From Locusta migratoria (lineage: Eukaryota > Arthropoda > Insecta > Orthoptera > Acrididae), in assembly GCA_026315105.1 (NCBI GenBank), contig CM048746.1, forward strand, positions 640,267,398 to 640,331,397: DNA of 64,000 bases, given 5' to 3'. Position 1 is the first letter of the stretch, and each line of letters opens with the position of its first letter. The position numbers and the translations under genes are program-made. Under the pieces are notes generated by a model. It did no database searches. It worked only from the letters and a program-made list of their open reading frames with translations, and was not told where the DNA came from. Shown here in pieces: positions 55,128-63,480 of this stretch.

Positions 55128-55445
55128 ACTGAAATAAAACAAATTCTTTTGGCATACGCGTTTCGCCTTTATTTGCAAGGCAACTTCAGTGGCATTTTTC
55201 GTAATTGCTGACCTACATATGTTCTTTGTTACCTCAGGTTACTATTTTTCGTTCATCCTTTATCTGAAATGGATCTTACATTCCAGCAATCCAGTAAAGG
55301 GCACATGCCACTTTTTGAGTTTGTTTGTTAAAACCTGAGGCAACAAGAAACACGTGTAGATCAGTATCTACGAAAACTTCCACTGAAGATGCCTTGCAAA
55401 TAAAGGCCAAACGCGTACGGCAGAAGAATTTGTTTCAGTTGCATA
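55128..55445. repeat. Palindromic element, about 120-bp arms
   Basis: Left arm (about 55,128-55,250) and right arm (about 55,325-55,445) are inverted copies: ACAAATTCTTtTGgCaTACG / ACAAATTCTTcTGcCgTACG (complement), CCTTTATTTGCAAGGCA and TTACCTCAGGTT/TTGCCTCAGGTT. The SINE at 54931-55127 sits at the very end of the left arm (CAACTGAAA continues left of it). No coding sequence. Confidence 0.75.
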
Positions 55446-55557
55446 GATGGTTCATATAAAATGTATCTGCACATTACTATTACATGTAACGGGTGATCAA
55501 AATCTCTGTATTAATTTGAAAACTTAATAAATCACGGAGTAATGTAGTTAGAGAGGT

Positions 55558-55699
55558 TCAAATGTTCAAATGTTTGTTAAGCTTAAGGGACCCAACTACG
55601 GGGTCATCAGTCCCTAAACTTACAAACTACTTATGAACTACCTACAACTAAGGACGGCACAAATATCCATGCCTGAGGGGGGATTCGAAACCCCGACCA
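55558..55699 (-). mobile_element. SINE, 5'-truncated, inside inverted repeat
   Basis: Common body and half of the B-box arm (GGGATTCGAAACCCCGACC on the plus strand); the tRNA-like head is missing. Exact target duplication TAGTTAGAGAGGT at 55545-55557 and 55700-55712, so the truncation happened at insertion and not by later deletion. Confidence 0.95.
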
Positions 55700-55759
55700 T
55701 AGTTAGAGAGGTAAAAATTGACACACATTCTTGAAATGACATGGGGTTTCATTACAACA

Positions 55760-55953
55760 GCCGCGGCGGATTAGCCGCGCGTACTGGAGTGCCGAGTTTT
55801 CTATGCGAGCGGCCGTCCGCCGTCGGGGGTTCGAATGCCACTCGGGCATGGATCTTTGTGTCGTCTTTAGTAAAAGGTAGTTCATAAGTAGTTTGTAAGA
55901 TTAGGGACTGGTGAACCCGTAGTTAAGTCCTTTAAGCTATATAAAAAAAATAT
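55760..55953 (+). mobile_element. SINE, family C-prime (GCCGCGGCGGATTAGCCG head)
   Basis: Head GCCGCGGCGGATTAGCCGCG, B-box arm GGGGGTTCGAATGCCAC, GGCATGGATCTTTGTG and common body. Imperfect target duplication TTTcATTAcAACA / TTTtATTAgAACA at 55747-55759 and 55954-55966. Confidence 0.9.
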
Positions 55954-56003
55954 TTTTATTAGAACAAAAAACAAAACAGAAACAAAGTTATATTGCTAGA
56001 CGC

Positions 56004-56285
56004 GTGAAATATCTCTTACGCGCGTCGTTTGGTGATGATCGTGTGCTCAGCCGCCAATTTCGTCATGCTTGGCCTCCCAGGTCCCCAGACCTCAGGCCGT
56101 GCGATTATTGGCTTTGCGGTTACCTGAAGTCGCAAGTGTATCGTGATCGACCGACATCTCTAGGGATGCTGAAAGACAACATCCGACGCCAATGCCTCAC
56201 CAGAACACCGGACATGCTTTACAGTGCTGTTCACAACATTATTCCTCGACTACAGCTATTGTTGAGGAATTTTTTTTGTTCTAAT
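56004..56285 (+). pseudogene. IS630/Tc1-type transposase C-terminal fragment
   Basis: Reads HAWPPRSPDLRPCDYWLCGY, LKSQVYRDRPTSLGMLKDNI and RRQCL...VHNIIPRL, the C-terminal part of arthropod transposases of the DUF4817-headed group; the Asp of RPCD occupies the third catalytic position. The first ~250 residues, including the DNA-binding head and two catalytic Asp, are gone. The frame then runs into the right inverted repeat. It is the same protein group as the 118-codon ORF at 27,887 but keeps a different part. Confidence 0.8.
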
Positions 56286-56614
56286 AAAACCCCATGTCAT
56301 TCCATGCGAGTGTGTCAATTTTTACCTCTCTGTCTACATTATTCAGTAATTTATTAAGTTTTCAAATTTATACTGACTTTCTGATCACCCAGTATTTTAC
56401 AATACTCTGTAAATGTAAAACATCGCATTGTAAAAGAAAATCATCATCATGATTAGAGACTGATTATGCCTTTCAGCGTTCAGTCTAGAGCATAGTACCT
56501 TCAATAAAATTCCTCCATGACCAGCTATTCAATGCTAACATTGATGCTTCGTCTGATGTTATGCCTTTTACTTCAAAATCATTCTGCAGCGAATCTAAGT
56601 ACTTTCATCTTGGT

Positions 56615-56905
56615 CTACCTCGACCTCTTACCCTCCGCTGCCGAGCTCATGAGTCTCTTAGGTAACCTTGCTTCTCCCATGCGTGTAACATGACTCCACC
56701 ATCTCAGTCTGTTCGTGTTCATTCCCAGTTTTTCTTTGATTTCCTCATTACGGACACCCTCCTGCCATTGTTCCCATCTATTAGTACCTGCAATCATTCT
56801 TGTTACTTTCATATCTGTAACCTCTACCTTATGAACGAGGTAACCTGTATCCACCCAACTTTCACTCCCATACAACAAATTTGGTCGAAATATAGAGCGG
56901 TGCAC
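56615..56905 (-). pseudogene. LINE ORF2 C-terminus, downstream of insertion
   Basis: Reads HRSIFRPNLLYGSESWV, DMKVTRMIAGTNRWEQWQEG and LRWWSHVTRMGEARLPKR. YGSESW..., RW.gHV.RM....PKR is the standard C-terminal pattern after LINE RT domains. It is the direct continuation of the frame that stops at 58,496. A stop appears shortly after KRSR. Confidence 0.85.
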
Positions 56906-58495
56906 TGTAAGAGTACACCTGTCACTGTATCTTACTTAACGTAATGTATATATTGTGTTAAATTTGTTTATTTCATGTATTTTTCATTTGTTATATGCTA
57001 GATATATATTTTTATGTAAGGTCATTTTCTATATTGGATCATTTAGTGTAAACATGTACTATATGTGTAAACCCGCATGAATGCACGGACATCATTCTTA
57101 TGCTGTAAGTTAGCAATGCGCCAGAGAAAATGTTGAACCTGTAGTAAAGACTGTCTTCGGTACAGAAGTAGTAGCTGTGAGTGTCGCGCTGCTGAAGCAG
57201 TCGCGGTGCGGACTCGCCAAAGTAAAGACATAAAAGCAGTCGCGAAGCGGACTCGCTATAGTAAACACATAAATGTTTTGTTGATGGTGCAGAGGCACGG
57301 TAGGCGCAGTGTGGTGCGAGTTTTATGCAATTGCAATAAGCCTGAGAGGCGTACTGTTTAATGTATTGAACGAAGTGCGAAATAAGTTTATTTATACTCG
57401 ATCAGTGTAATCTTTTTCCATCTGTGCAAGAAAAGTAATTGTTTGGTATCAAGTCTATTGTCACCGAGTGTGATCGTTGTTGTAGTAAGAGTACCTATTG
57501 AAATCATATTTGTCTTGTTTGGACTTGACGACGATGACGACGAAAGCAGATGAGTACTTTTGTAACATTTTATTTTGTGTGCATGTAAATGTAGTGTCAA
57601 CCCAATCAGAACTTTGGTTCAATTATACATGACTTATTTTGATACCAGTCTTAATTTTGTAACTAGTTGTAGTCACCCCATTATCACCATTATTAGATTA
57701 TGTTGAATATGCAAGCCTGTACATTGAGTAACAAGTTCAATCATTTTCAAAGTAATTGACGAGTTAAAGAATTGCTAAACGTGTTACAACCACAGAGACT
57801 AGTAATTAAAGTGCAATAGAGTTTGCAAGTAAAGTAAATTTGGTTTCAATTATGTAGAAAGTAACCAGGCTAACAGTAGTCAAAGTATTATAGTTGATTA
57901 ACCAGACTTGACTGAAGTAATTTTTTTTTTATGAAATACGTTAAATGCCAAACTCTGCGCATACGCTACCCAGGCCCTGGAACGAATAAAAAAAAAATAG
58001 TTTACGTAAAGTTTTATAAGGAACTTGAATGCTTTAAACAATATCAAAATTATTGAGAACTTTGACTGTAGTATTTGTGAACCTCATTGCACCACGGAGT
58101 TTCACTGTATTGAGCTATTATCATTGCAATCAGAGTCTATCTGCTATTACAATTTTGATTATAACACGAACACGCCATCACCACTACATGAATTCTGACA
58201 CATTTATTAGTGAAGTTGTGCTGTTCGTGAATCGTAAGAGGTGCTAGTTGGAGGCTGTAGTCAATGCTAAGTGAGATAGGGCCAAGCTTAATTAATTACC
58301 ACAGTGACTGTTTCAAGTTAATTAATATCTTTTTTTTATTCAAAATTTTAACTTTCATTGCGAAAGTGTTGTTGCGACCCATTAGTTGTGATTTGCTGTA
58401 ACATTCAATAACGAAATTATTATTACTAGAGTATATTATTACGCATTCTAAATTTTGAGATTATTTGATGACCTCCAACAGGCAATTTTCTTACA
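56906..58495. mobile_element. Solo LTR candidate, 1,590 bp
   Basis: Begins TGTAAGA and ends TCTTACA (7-bp terminal inverted repeat with the TG...CA ends of LTRs), flanked by an exact 4-bp duplication GCAC at 56902-56905 and 58496-58499. Removing it restores the interrupted LINE frame. No ORF, primer-binding site or polypurine tract was recognised, which fits a solo LTR. The strand is not known. At 1.6 kb it is long for an LTR. A TIR-bearing DNA element with a 4-bp target is an alternative. Confidence 0.75.
57195..57271 (+). repeat. 38-bp tandem pair within solo LTR candidate
   Basis: GCAGTCGCGgtGCGGACTCG and GCAGTCGCGaaGCGGACTCG begin two units that both end in A.ACATAAA. Confidence 0.85.
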
Positions 58496-58952
58496 GCACT
58501 GCTAACTTAGTCTTGGTACTTACTTCCTTCTTGCAGAAGAGAGTAGATCTTAGCTGAGCACTCACTGCATTAGCTTTGCTGCACCTCGATTCCAGTTCTT
58601 TCGCTATGTTGCCATCCTGTGAGAAAATACATCCCAGGTACTTGAAACTATCTATCTGTTCTAACTTTGTTCCTCCTATTTGGCACTCAATCTGTTTGAA
58701 TCTCTTTCCCACAGACATTACTTTCGTTTTGGAGATGGTGATCTTCATATCATAACACTTACACCTCTGATAGAGCTTTGAAATATTAATTTGCAGCCTT
58801 TCAATCGTATCTGCCATTACACCTAAGTCATCCGCATATGCGAGACTGCTTATTTTGTTTTCGCCTATTTCAATCCCGCCCTGCCAGTCTACTGTTATCA
58901 ACATATGATACATCATGAATAGTATGGAAAAAATCCCTATATTGGCATTCAC
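58496..58952 (-). pseudogene. LINE reverse transcriptase, C-terminal half
   Basis: Reads IEIGENKISSLAYADDLGVM (active-site YADD loop), MKITISKTKVMSVGKRFKQI, SFKYLGCIFSQDGNIAKELE and RCSKANAVSAQLRSTLF. The catalytic loop is intact. The frame stops at LAVL because the solo LTR candidate enters there. The N-terminal RT blocks are missing by 5' truncation. Confidence 0.88.
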
Positions 58953-59016
58953 GAGGCAGATCTTTCTAAAATTGCAGCAGCCGCGGTGGAGTAGCCGAGC
59001 GGTCTAAAGCACCTCG

Positions 59017-59424
59017 AAAATGTTGTTTGTATGGCTTATGGGAATTAACTACGGGGTCATCAGTCCAAATATTTTCAAATGTTTGTATAGTCTATGGGAC
59101 TCAACTACGGGGTCATCAGTCCCTAAACTTACAAATTACTTATGAACTACTTACGAACTAGGACGGCACAAATATCAATGCCCGAGGGGGGATTCGAACC
59201 CCCGACCGTAGTGGCCTTGCAGACCGTGACTGGAGCGCCTTAAGCTCCTCGGCCACCGCGGCCGGCGGTCATTAGTTCCTAAACTTACAAACTACTTATG
59301 AACTACCTAATCCTAAGGACGGCACAAATATCCATACTCGAGGGGGGATTCGAACCCCCGACCGTAGCGGCCGTGCAGACCGTGACTGGAGCGCCTCAGT
59401 CTCCTCGGCCACCGCGGCCGGCTG
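59017..59424 (-). mobile_element. SINE, family A, middle of the nest
   Basis: Minus-strand family A copy in two pieces, 59017-59066 (3' tail and body) and 59267-59424 (rest of body, B-box arm and head GCCGGCCGCGGTGGCCGAG), split by a second family A SINE. Confidence 0.93.
59067..59266 (-). mobile_element. SINE, family A, innermost of the nest
   Basis: Full-length minus-strand copy inserted into the body of another family A SINE. Duplication GGTCATcAGTcC / GGTCATtAGTtC at 59055-59066 and 59267-59278. Confidence 0.93.
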
Positions 59425-59576
59425 AAGCACCTCGCTGAGGAGCGCGCGGTTCCTCGCCGTGGAGGTTCGAGTCCTCCCTGGGGCATGGGTGTGTGTGTTG
59501 TCGTTAGGTTAGTTAACCCAGGTTTAAGTAGTTTGTAAGCTACGGACTGATGACCACGCAGTTTGGTCCGATAGAT

Positions 59577-59577
<1 letters not shown>

Positions 59578-59612
<35 letters not shown>
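59578..59612. repeat. (AT)n at SINE tail
   Basis: About 33 bp of AT repeat directly at the 3' end of the family B SINE, where other copies have the A-rich ATTTACAAACATTTGA. Confidence 0.92.
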
Positions 59613-59615
<3 letters not shown>

Positions 59616-59769
59616 TTGCAGCAAATAAAATCAACTAAAATTCCGTGGTTCTGTTGTGACGTGTGTTCTACTTTCACTTCCATTAATAGTTTAGCAGATT
59701 TGCTCTTAAAATGTCGTCATTGGGATAATGTAGAGTTGTGACATTTTTCCCTCTTTTCTGTTATGAAAA
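59613..59769. other. No recognisable feature
   Basis: Short unique-looking stretch. Confidence 0.4.
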
Positions 59770-60370
59770 GAGGCGACGACGTGTAATGATGAGCAAAATG
59801 AACGAGCAAATGATTGCCCGCCTGGCCGTTAAGGTGTCGGCAAGTAGACGGCGCTAATGACCTCACCACCGGCAAGGTGTTAACCATAATAATCCTTCCC
59901 GCCTGCGCTAACAGGCGCACCGGGCCCGGCCTGTTTTCATCATCGCAGAGAAAGACGGCTGGGCTGAGTTCGTCGTTCCCCGCACTGCTGTTGACGGACC
60001 GAATGAAAACAAGCAGGGAAGGATTGTTAGGGGGGGGGGGGGCAGTTCGTTACGTCTGTCACGAAGGCGAGAAACGCGCCCACCGCCAGCCGCCATTGTG
60101 GGCAGTAAGTAAAGGCGGCCGCGGCGGTCGATGATCGACTGGCGGCCGCGGGTCGACTGCGGCGCGGATCGACCGGCGTCGATACCGGCGGCGTGTGCGA
60201 ACGCCGGCAGCTGGCGGTGGCGTGCTCAGCAGATGTCGGCACGCCAACCCCTGACCGACTTCCGCCACTTGTGGTCACTCCATCCCGTCGATTTGCGTCG
60301 ATTTCCCCCCGCTTTCTGCCGAATAGGGCTCTGTGTGTCCGCGAGGAGAGTGTTATGCGACCGTTAATGC
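59770..60370. other. GC-rich island 4
   Basis: About 600 bp, strongly CpG-rich from 60,060 on, with a run of 14 G at about 60,030. It contains GCGGCCGCGG and GGCGGTCGATGATCGACTGG, the latter an inverted repeat. Frames are open on both strands, typical of composition. No repeat match in the window; candidate CpG island or promoter region. Confidence 0.45.
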
Positions 60371-60574
60371 TCTCAGAATACACGCGGTGATTTAGTGCTG
60401 ACGTCATAGATTTTCAGGGATAATGGCGAAGGGTAAAAATATCACCGTTACCAGTCATTGCAGGAAGGAGGTGATCTAGTAAACATAAACTCCCAAAACG
60501 GAAATGTAGTCAAAATCTTTTTCTTACAGTCCATTATTTTCTGACTACAGGATCCGAAGAACTAAGGTATACTA

Positions 60575-61367
60575 CTGGTTATTAAAATTGTTACACCAAG
60601 AAGAAATGCAGATGATAAACGGGTATTCATTGGACTAATATATTATACCGCAACTGACATGTGGTTACATTTTCACGCAATTTGGGTGCATAGATCCTGA
60701 GAGATCAGTACCCATAACAACCAATCCGGCCGTAATAATGGCCTTGATACCCCTGGGCATTGAGTCAAACAGAACTCGGATGGCGTGTACAGGTACGGAT
60801 GCCCATGCAGCTTAAACACGATACCACAGTTCAACAATAGTTGACACTGCAAATTACCGTTGCAGTTGCATTCAGGGCATGCATATGCTCGTTGGAAGGA
60901 CACTGAAGATGATCATTATGTGATCGAAATCGATCTGTGGTTTTTTAAAGTAAAACATTAACGGCCAATGCTGCTAATTACATCTGGTGAGTTCAACAAT
61001 AGTAGTGACTGGCGTACTGTGACGAGCCAGTTGCTCAGCCGCCATTGACCAGACGTTTTCAATTGGTGAGACATCTGGTGAATGTGCTGGCCCGGGCAGC
61101 AGTCGAACATTTTCCGTGTCCAGAAAGGGCCGTACAGGTCCTGAAACATGCGGTCGTGCATTATCCTGCTGAAGTGTAAGGTTTTACAGGGGTAGAACCA
61201 CGTGTCGCAACACATCTGAAATGTAACGGCCACTGTTCAAAGTTCTCTCAATGCGATCAAGAAATGACCGAGACTCGTAACCAACGGCGCCCTATACCAT
61301 CACGCCGGGTTATATGCCAGTATGGTGATGACGTGTACACGCTTACAATGTGCGTTCACTGCGATAT
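60575..61367 (-). pseudogene. Tc1-like element relic, transposase C-terminal half
   Basis: A minus-strand Tc1-like transposon. A TIR-type end GGTTATTAAAATTGTTACAC lies near 60,575. Reading the minus strand, 61,180-60,990 gives FQQDNARPHVSGPVRPFLDT (second Asp block), NVRLLPGPAHSPDVSPIENV (third catalytic residue) and WSMAAEQLARHSTPVTT. After a 149-bp insertion the C-terminus (GIKAIITAG-like) continues to about 60,700. The upstream part is cut at 61,368 by a SINE, so the DNA-binding half is absent. Frame breaks present; inactive. Same family as the start at 36,722. Confidence 0.82.
60841..60989. mobile_element. 149-bp insertion with 13-bp target duplication, unclassified
   Basis: Bounded by AGTTCAACAATAG at 60828-60840 and 60990-61002. 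The insert contains ACTGAAGATGATCATTATGT and GATCGAAATCGATCTGTGG, ending in an A/T-rich run. TSD length and size suggest a retroposed 3' fragment of a LINE or Penelope-like element; family unknown. Confidence 0.8.
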
Positions 61368-61572
61368 CGCCGCGGTGGAGTTGCCGAGCTGTCTAAGGCG
61401 CCTCGCTGCGGAGCGCACGGTTGCTCGCCGTCGGAGGTTCGAGTCCTCCCTGGGGCATGGGTGTGTGTGTTGTCCTTAGGTTAGTCTTGCTTAGTTTAAG
61501 TAATTTGTAAGGTACGGACTGATGACCACGCAGTTTGGCCCGATATATTTACAACCATTTCAACATTTGAAC
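61368..61572 (+). mobile_element. SINE, family B
   Basis: Head GCCGCGGTGGAGTTGCCGAG, GGAGGTTCGAGTCCTCCC, GGCATGGGTGTGTGTGTTG, body and tail ACATTTGAACA. It separates the Tc1-like relic from a LINE. Confidence 0.92.
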
Positions 61573-61585
61573 ACTAAATAATGAA

Positions 61586-61732
61586 ATGGGTCAAGTAATA
61601 CACATGACCACTAAAAGAAATCCGCTGAACTTCAATTACGAGATAAATCAGTCATTCCTCAAGATCGTAAATTCTACCAAATACCTAGGAGTTACAATTA
61701 CGAAAAACTTAAATTGGACAGAAATTCTTCAA
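61586..61732 (+). pseudogene. LINE RT fragment before the SINE
   Basis: Reads MGQVIHMTTKRNPLNFNYEI, NQSFLKIVNSTKYLGVTITK and NLNWTEI, collinear with residues about 185-230 of the frame at 2102-939. Interrupted here by the SINE and continued after 62,866. Confidence 0.85.
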
Positions 61733-62865
61733 ATGTTTGTAAATCTATCGAACTCAAGTGCGTGGTTATTAGTCCGTAGCTTACAAACTAGTTAAACTAA
61801 GGTAAACTAACTTAAGGACAACACAAACACCCGTGTCCGAAGCGGGACTCGAACTAGTCTTGTGTAGTTCGCGAACGAACTAATTTGGAAGAGCACTCCC
61901 ACAGGCGAACTACGAGAACTAGTTCCCAGATCCCTCGCCTCTTAGTTCGTCCGTTCCATTTCCGAAGATTAACGGGGAACAGCGAGAGGACGAGAGAGCG
62001 CCCAGCATGGCGTGATTTACAGGTAATGTTCCTTCAATGACCTAAAAATAAATAAAGAAATCCATTTTAAAAATAAAATACTACGAGTACTCTGTATGCA
62101 CAGTAGTTGAATATCATTGTATCACCCATTCGTGTAAATAACTGGTTTATTTGCTTAAGTATTTGATGTCATTACCCAAAAATAAGGATAATAGAACTCG
62201 CTTGGAGAACACTGATCATTATATAAAAAAAGCTGTCATAAAAAAAGAAAGAGCTCTTTTAGTAGCGGTACCAAAAGCCAAAAAGAGCGGACGAACTGAA
62301 AAGAGCGACCTACTTCGCGACTGAGCTGCGAACTAAACGGAGAGCTACCGGTTGCGAACTAAGATATGTGCCATCGGTCGCGAACTAAGATAAGCGCGAT
62401 CGGTCGCGAACTAAAGTGTGAGCGTCTGCCTGCTAGATTTCATAGTTCACTGCTACAAAATTTCGGTTTTGAAGTATTCTGCAATCTGCAATATCTGACT
62501 AATAAACTCCATAATGCTAAGATACAGAGATAACTCTAAACTTAAACGCGAGAAATTATCCACAAGCTGTTTCTTTTGGTTTGCGTGATACCGTTAGCGC
62601 CTCAAGCAGCAAGCGCATGAAGCAGCTAGGTGGGGGAACTTCCCCCTCCACCTGCATGCGCAGACCACGCCGCTCAGCAGTCATTGGGAGCGGACGAACT
62701 AAAAGAAGGAATTAGTTCGTGGCAGAGCCGCGAACTAAAGTGAGCGCTAGCGATAGCGAACTATTATGCGCAAGTCTAACTCGAACCCCCGACGGCGAAC
62801 GGCCGCGCACATCGCAGCACGGCGCCGCAGTACGCACGGCTAATCCGCCGCGGCAGACTGTAGAG
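61733..62865 (-). mobile_element. SINE, family C-prime head, interrupted by a hAT-like MITE
   Basis: The body lies at 61733-61854 (AAATGTTTGTAAATCTATCG, ... GGACAACACAAACACC). The B-box arm is split at ACTCGAAC. The head resumes at 62787-62865 (CCCCCGACGGCGAACGGCCG ... CTAATCCGCCGCGGC). In minus orientation it sits inside the CR1/L2-type LINE. Confidence 0.88.
61855..62778. mobile_element. hAT-like MITE, 924 bp, with CGAACTA arrays
   Basis: Exact 8-bp duplication ACTCGAAC at 61847-61854 and 62779-62786. Ends TAGtCTTGtG and TAGaCTTGcG (complement) form an imperfect inverted repeat. GCGAACTA or its complement TAGTTCGC/TAGTTCG recurs many times near both ends (61,865-61,960 and 62,290-62,765), for example GGTCGCGAACTAAGATAAGC. 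No ORF of note. The 8-bp TSD and subterminal motif arrays indicate a hAT-type non-autonomous element. Confidence 0.85.
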
Positions 62866-63330
62866 AGAACACACAACAAATATTGTGGGGAAGGAGAACC
62901 AGAGGTTACGTTTCATTGGCAGAACGCTTCGAAGTTGGAACAGCTTCACCAAAGAGACTGCCTGCATCACACTTTTGCGTCCTCTCCTGAAGTACTGTTG
63001 CCCAGTGTGGAACCATCGCCAGGTGGGACTGAAGGAAGACTTTGAGAAGGTTCGGAGAAGGCAGCTCGTTGTGTTTCACCACGTTACTTGGGGGAGAGCG
63101 TCACGGAAATGTTGTACGATTTGAGGTGGAAACCAATCAAACAACGACGTTATTCGTAGCGGCGAGTTCTATTTGCGAAATTTCAAACACCGACTTTTAC
63201 TGAATGTGAAAATATTTTGCTAGCACCCACTTACATAGAGTGACATGAGTATCCCAATAAAATAAAAGAAATCAGATCGAAAACGGAACGATTTAGGTGT
63301 TCTTTCTTCCCGCGCGCTGTTAGAGGAAGG
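62866..63330 (+). pseudogene. LINE ORF2 C-terminus after the SINE
   Basis: Reads VGKENQRLRFIGRTLRSWNS, KETACITLLRPLLKYCCPVW and QVGLKEDFEKVRRRQLVVFH, then decayed DLRWKPIKQRRYS and, near the end, RSKTERFRCSFFPRAV. Collinear with the C-terminal part of 939-2102. Frameshifts near 63,070 and 63,130. Confidence 0.85.
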
Positions 63331-63480
63331 TTATGAAAGCGGTGCATGCACCCTCCGACAGGCACTTCAATGTGATTTTCTGAGTATCTATGTAGATGTA
63401 GATCTATGTAGATGTAAAACGGAAATGTAGCCAAAATCGATTTCTTGCAGTCCTGACTACTGGTTTCGACGAACTAAATT

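Larger units (their letters stand above)
55489..56392 (+). mobile_element. Tc1/IS630-type transposon with about 110-bp inverted repeats, deleted, carrying two SINEs
   Basis: Ends ACGGGTGATCAAAATC (left) and CTGGGTGATCAGAAAG (right, complement), with TA at 55487-55488 and 56393-56394. Inverted repeats extend through ATTTGAAAACTTAATAAAT, AGAGAGGTAAAAATTGACAC and GACATGGGGTTT. The left repeat is interrupted by a SINE at 55558-55699 and followed by another at 55760-55953. Without the SINEs the element is only about 560 bp, so most of the transposase is deleted. Confidence 0.88.
56440..58976 (-). mobile_element. LINE (YADD-type), split by a 1,590-bp insertion
   Basis: Minus-strand non-LTR element: reverse transcriptase part at 58,952-58,496, C-terminus at 56,905-56,615 and 3' region down to about 56,440. 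The coding sequence is continuous (LAV then HRSIFRP) once the insertion 56906-58495 is removed. 5'-truncated near 58,976, where a SINE lies. The clade is not certain; the C-terminus resembles RTE/Jockey-like elements. Confidence 0.85.
58977..59577 (+). mobile_element. SINE, family B, outermost of a three-level nest
   Basis: Head GCAGCCGCGGTGGAGTAGCC to 59016, then resumes at 59425 with AAGCACCTCG, GCGCGCGGTTCCTCGCCG, GGAGGTTCGAGTCCTCCC and the body to 59577. The target duplication of the inner insert, AAGCACCTCG, is exact at 59007-59016 and 59425-59434. Confidence 0.93.
61575..63415 (+). mobile_element. CR1/L2-type LINE, split by SINE and hAT-like MITE
   Basis: Plus-strand copy of the same family as 864-2310. 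The 5' truncation is near 61,575, inside the RT. The sequence up to 61,725 (NSTKYLGVTITKNLNW) continues at about 62,870 (VGKENQRLRFIGRTLR). 3' end at about 63,400 with GTAGATGTAGATCTATGTAG. Confidence 0.88.

Noticed and set aside
60027..60407. 126-codon minus-strand frame as a gene
   Set aside because: Several long frames overlap on both strands in this CpG-rich block, a composition effect; the protein is low-complexity Arg/Pro/Ala.
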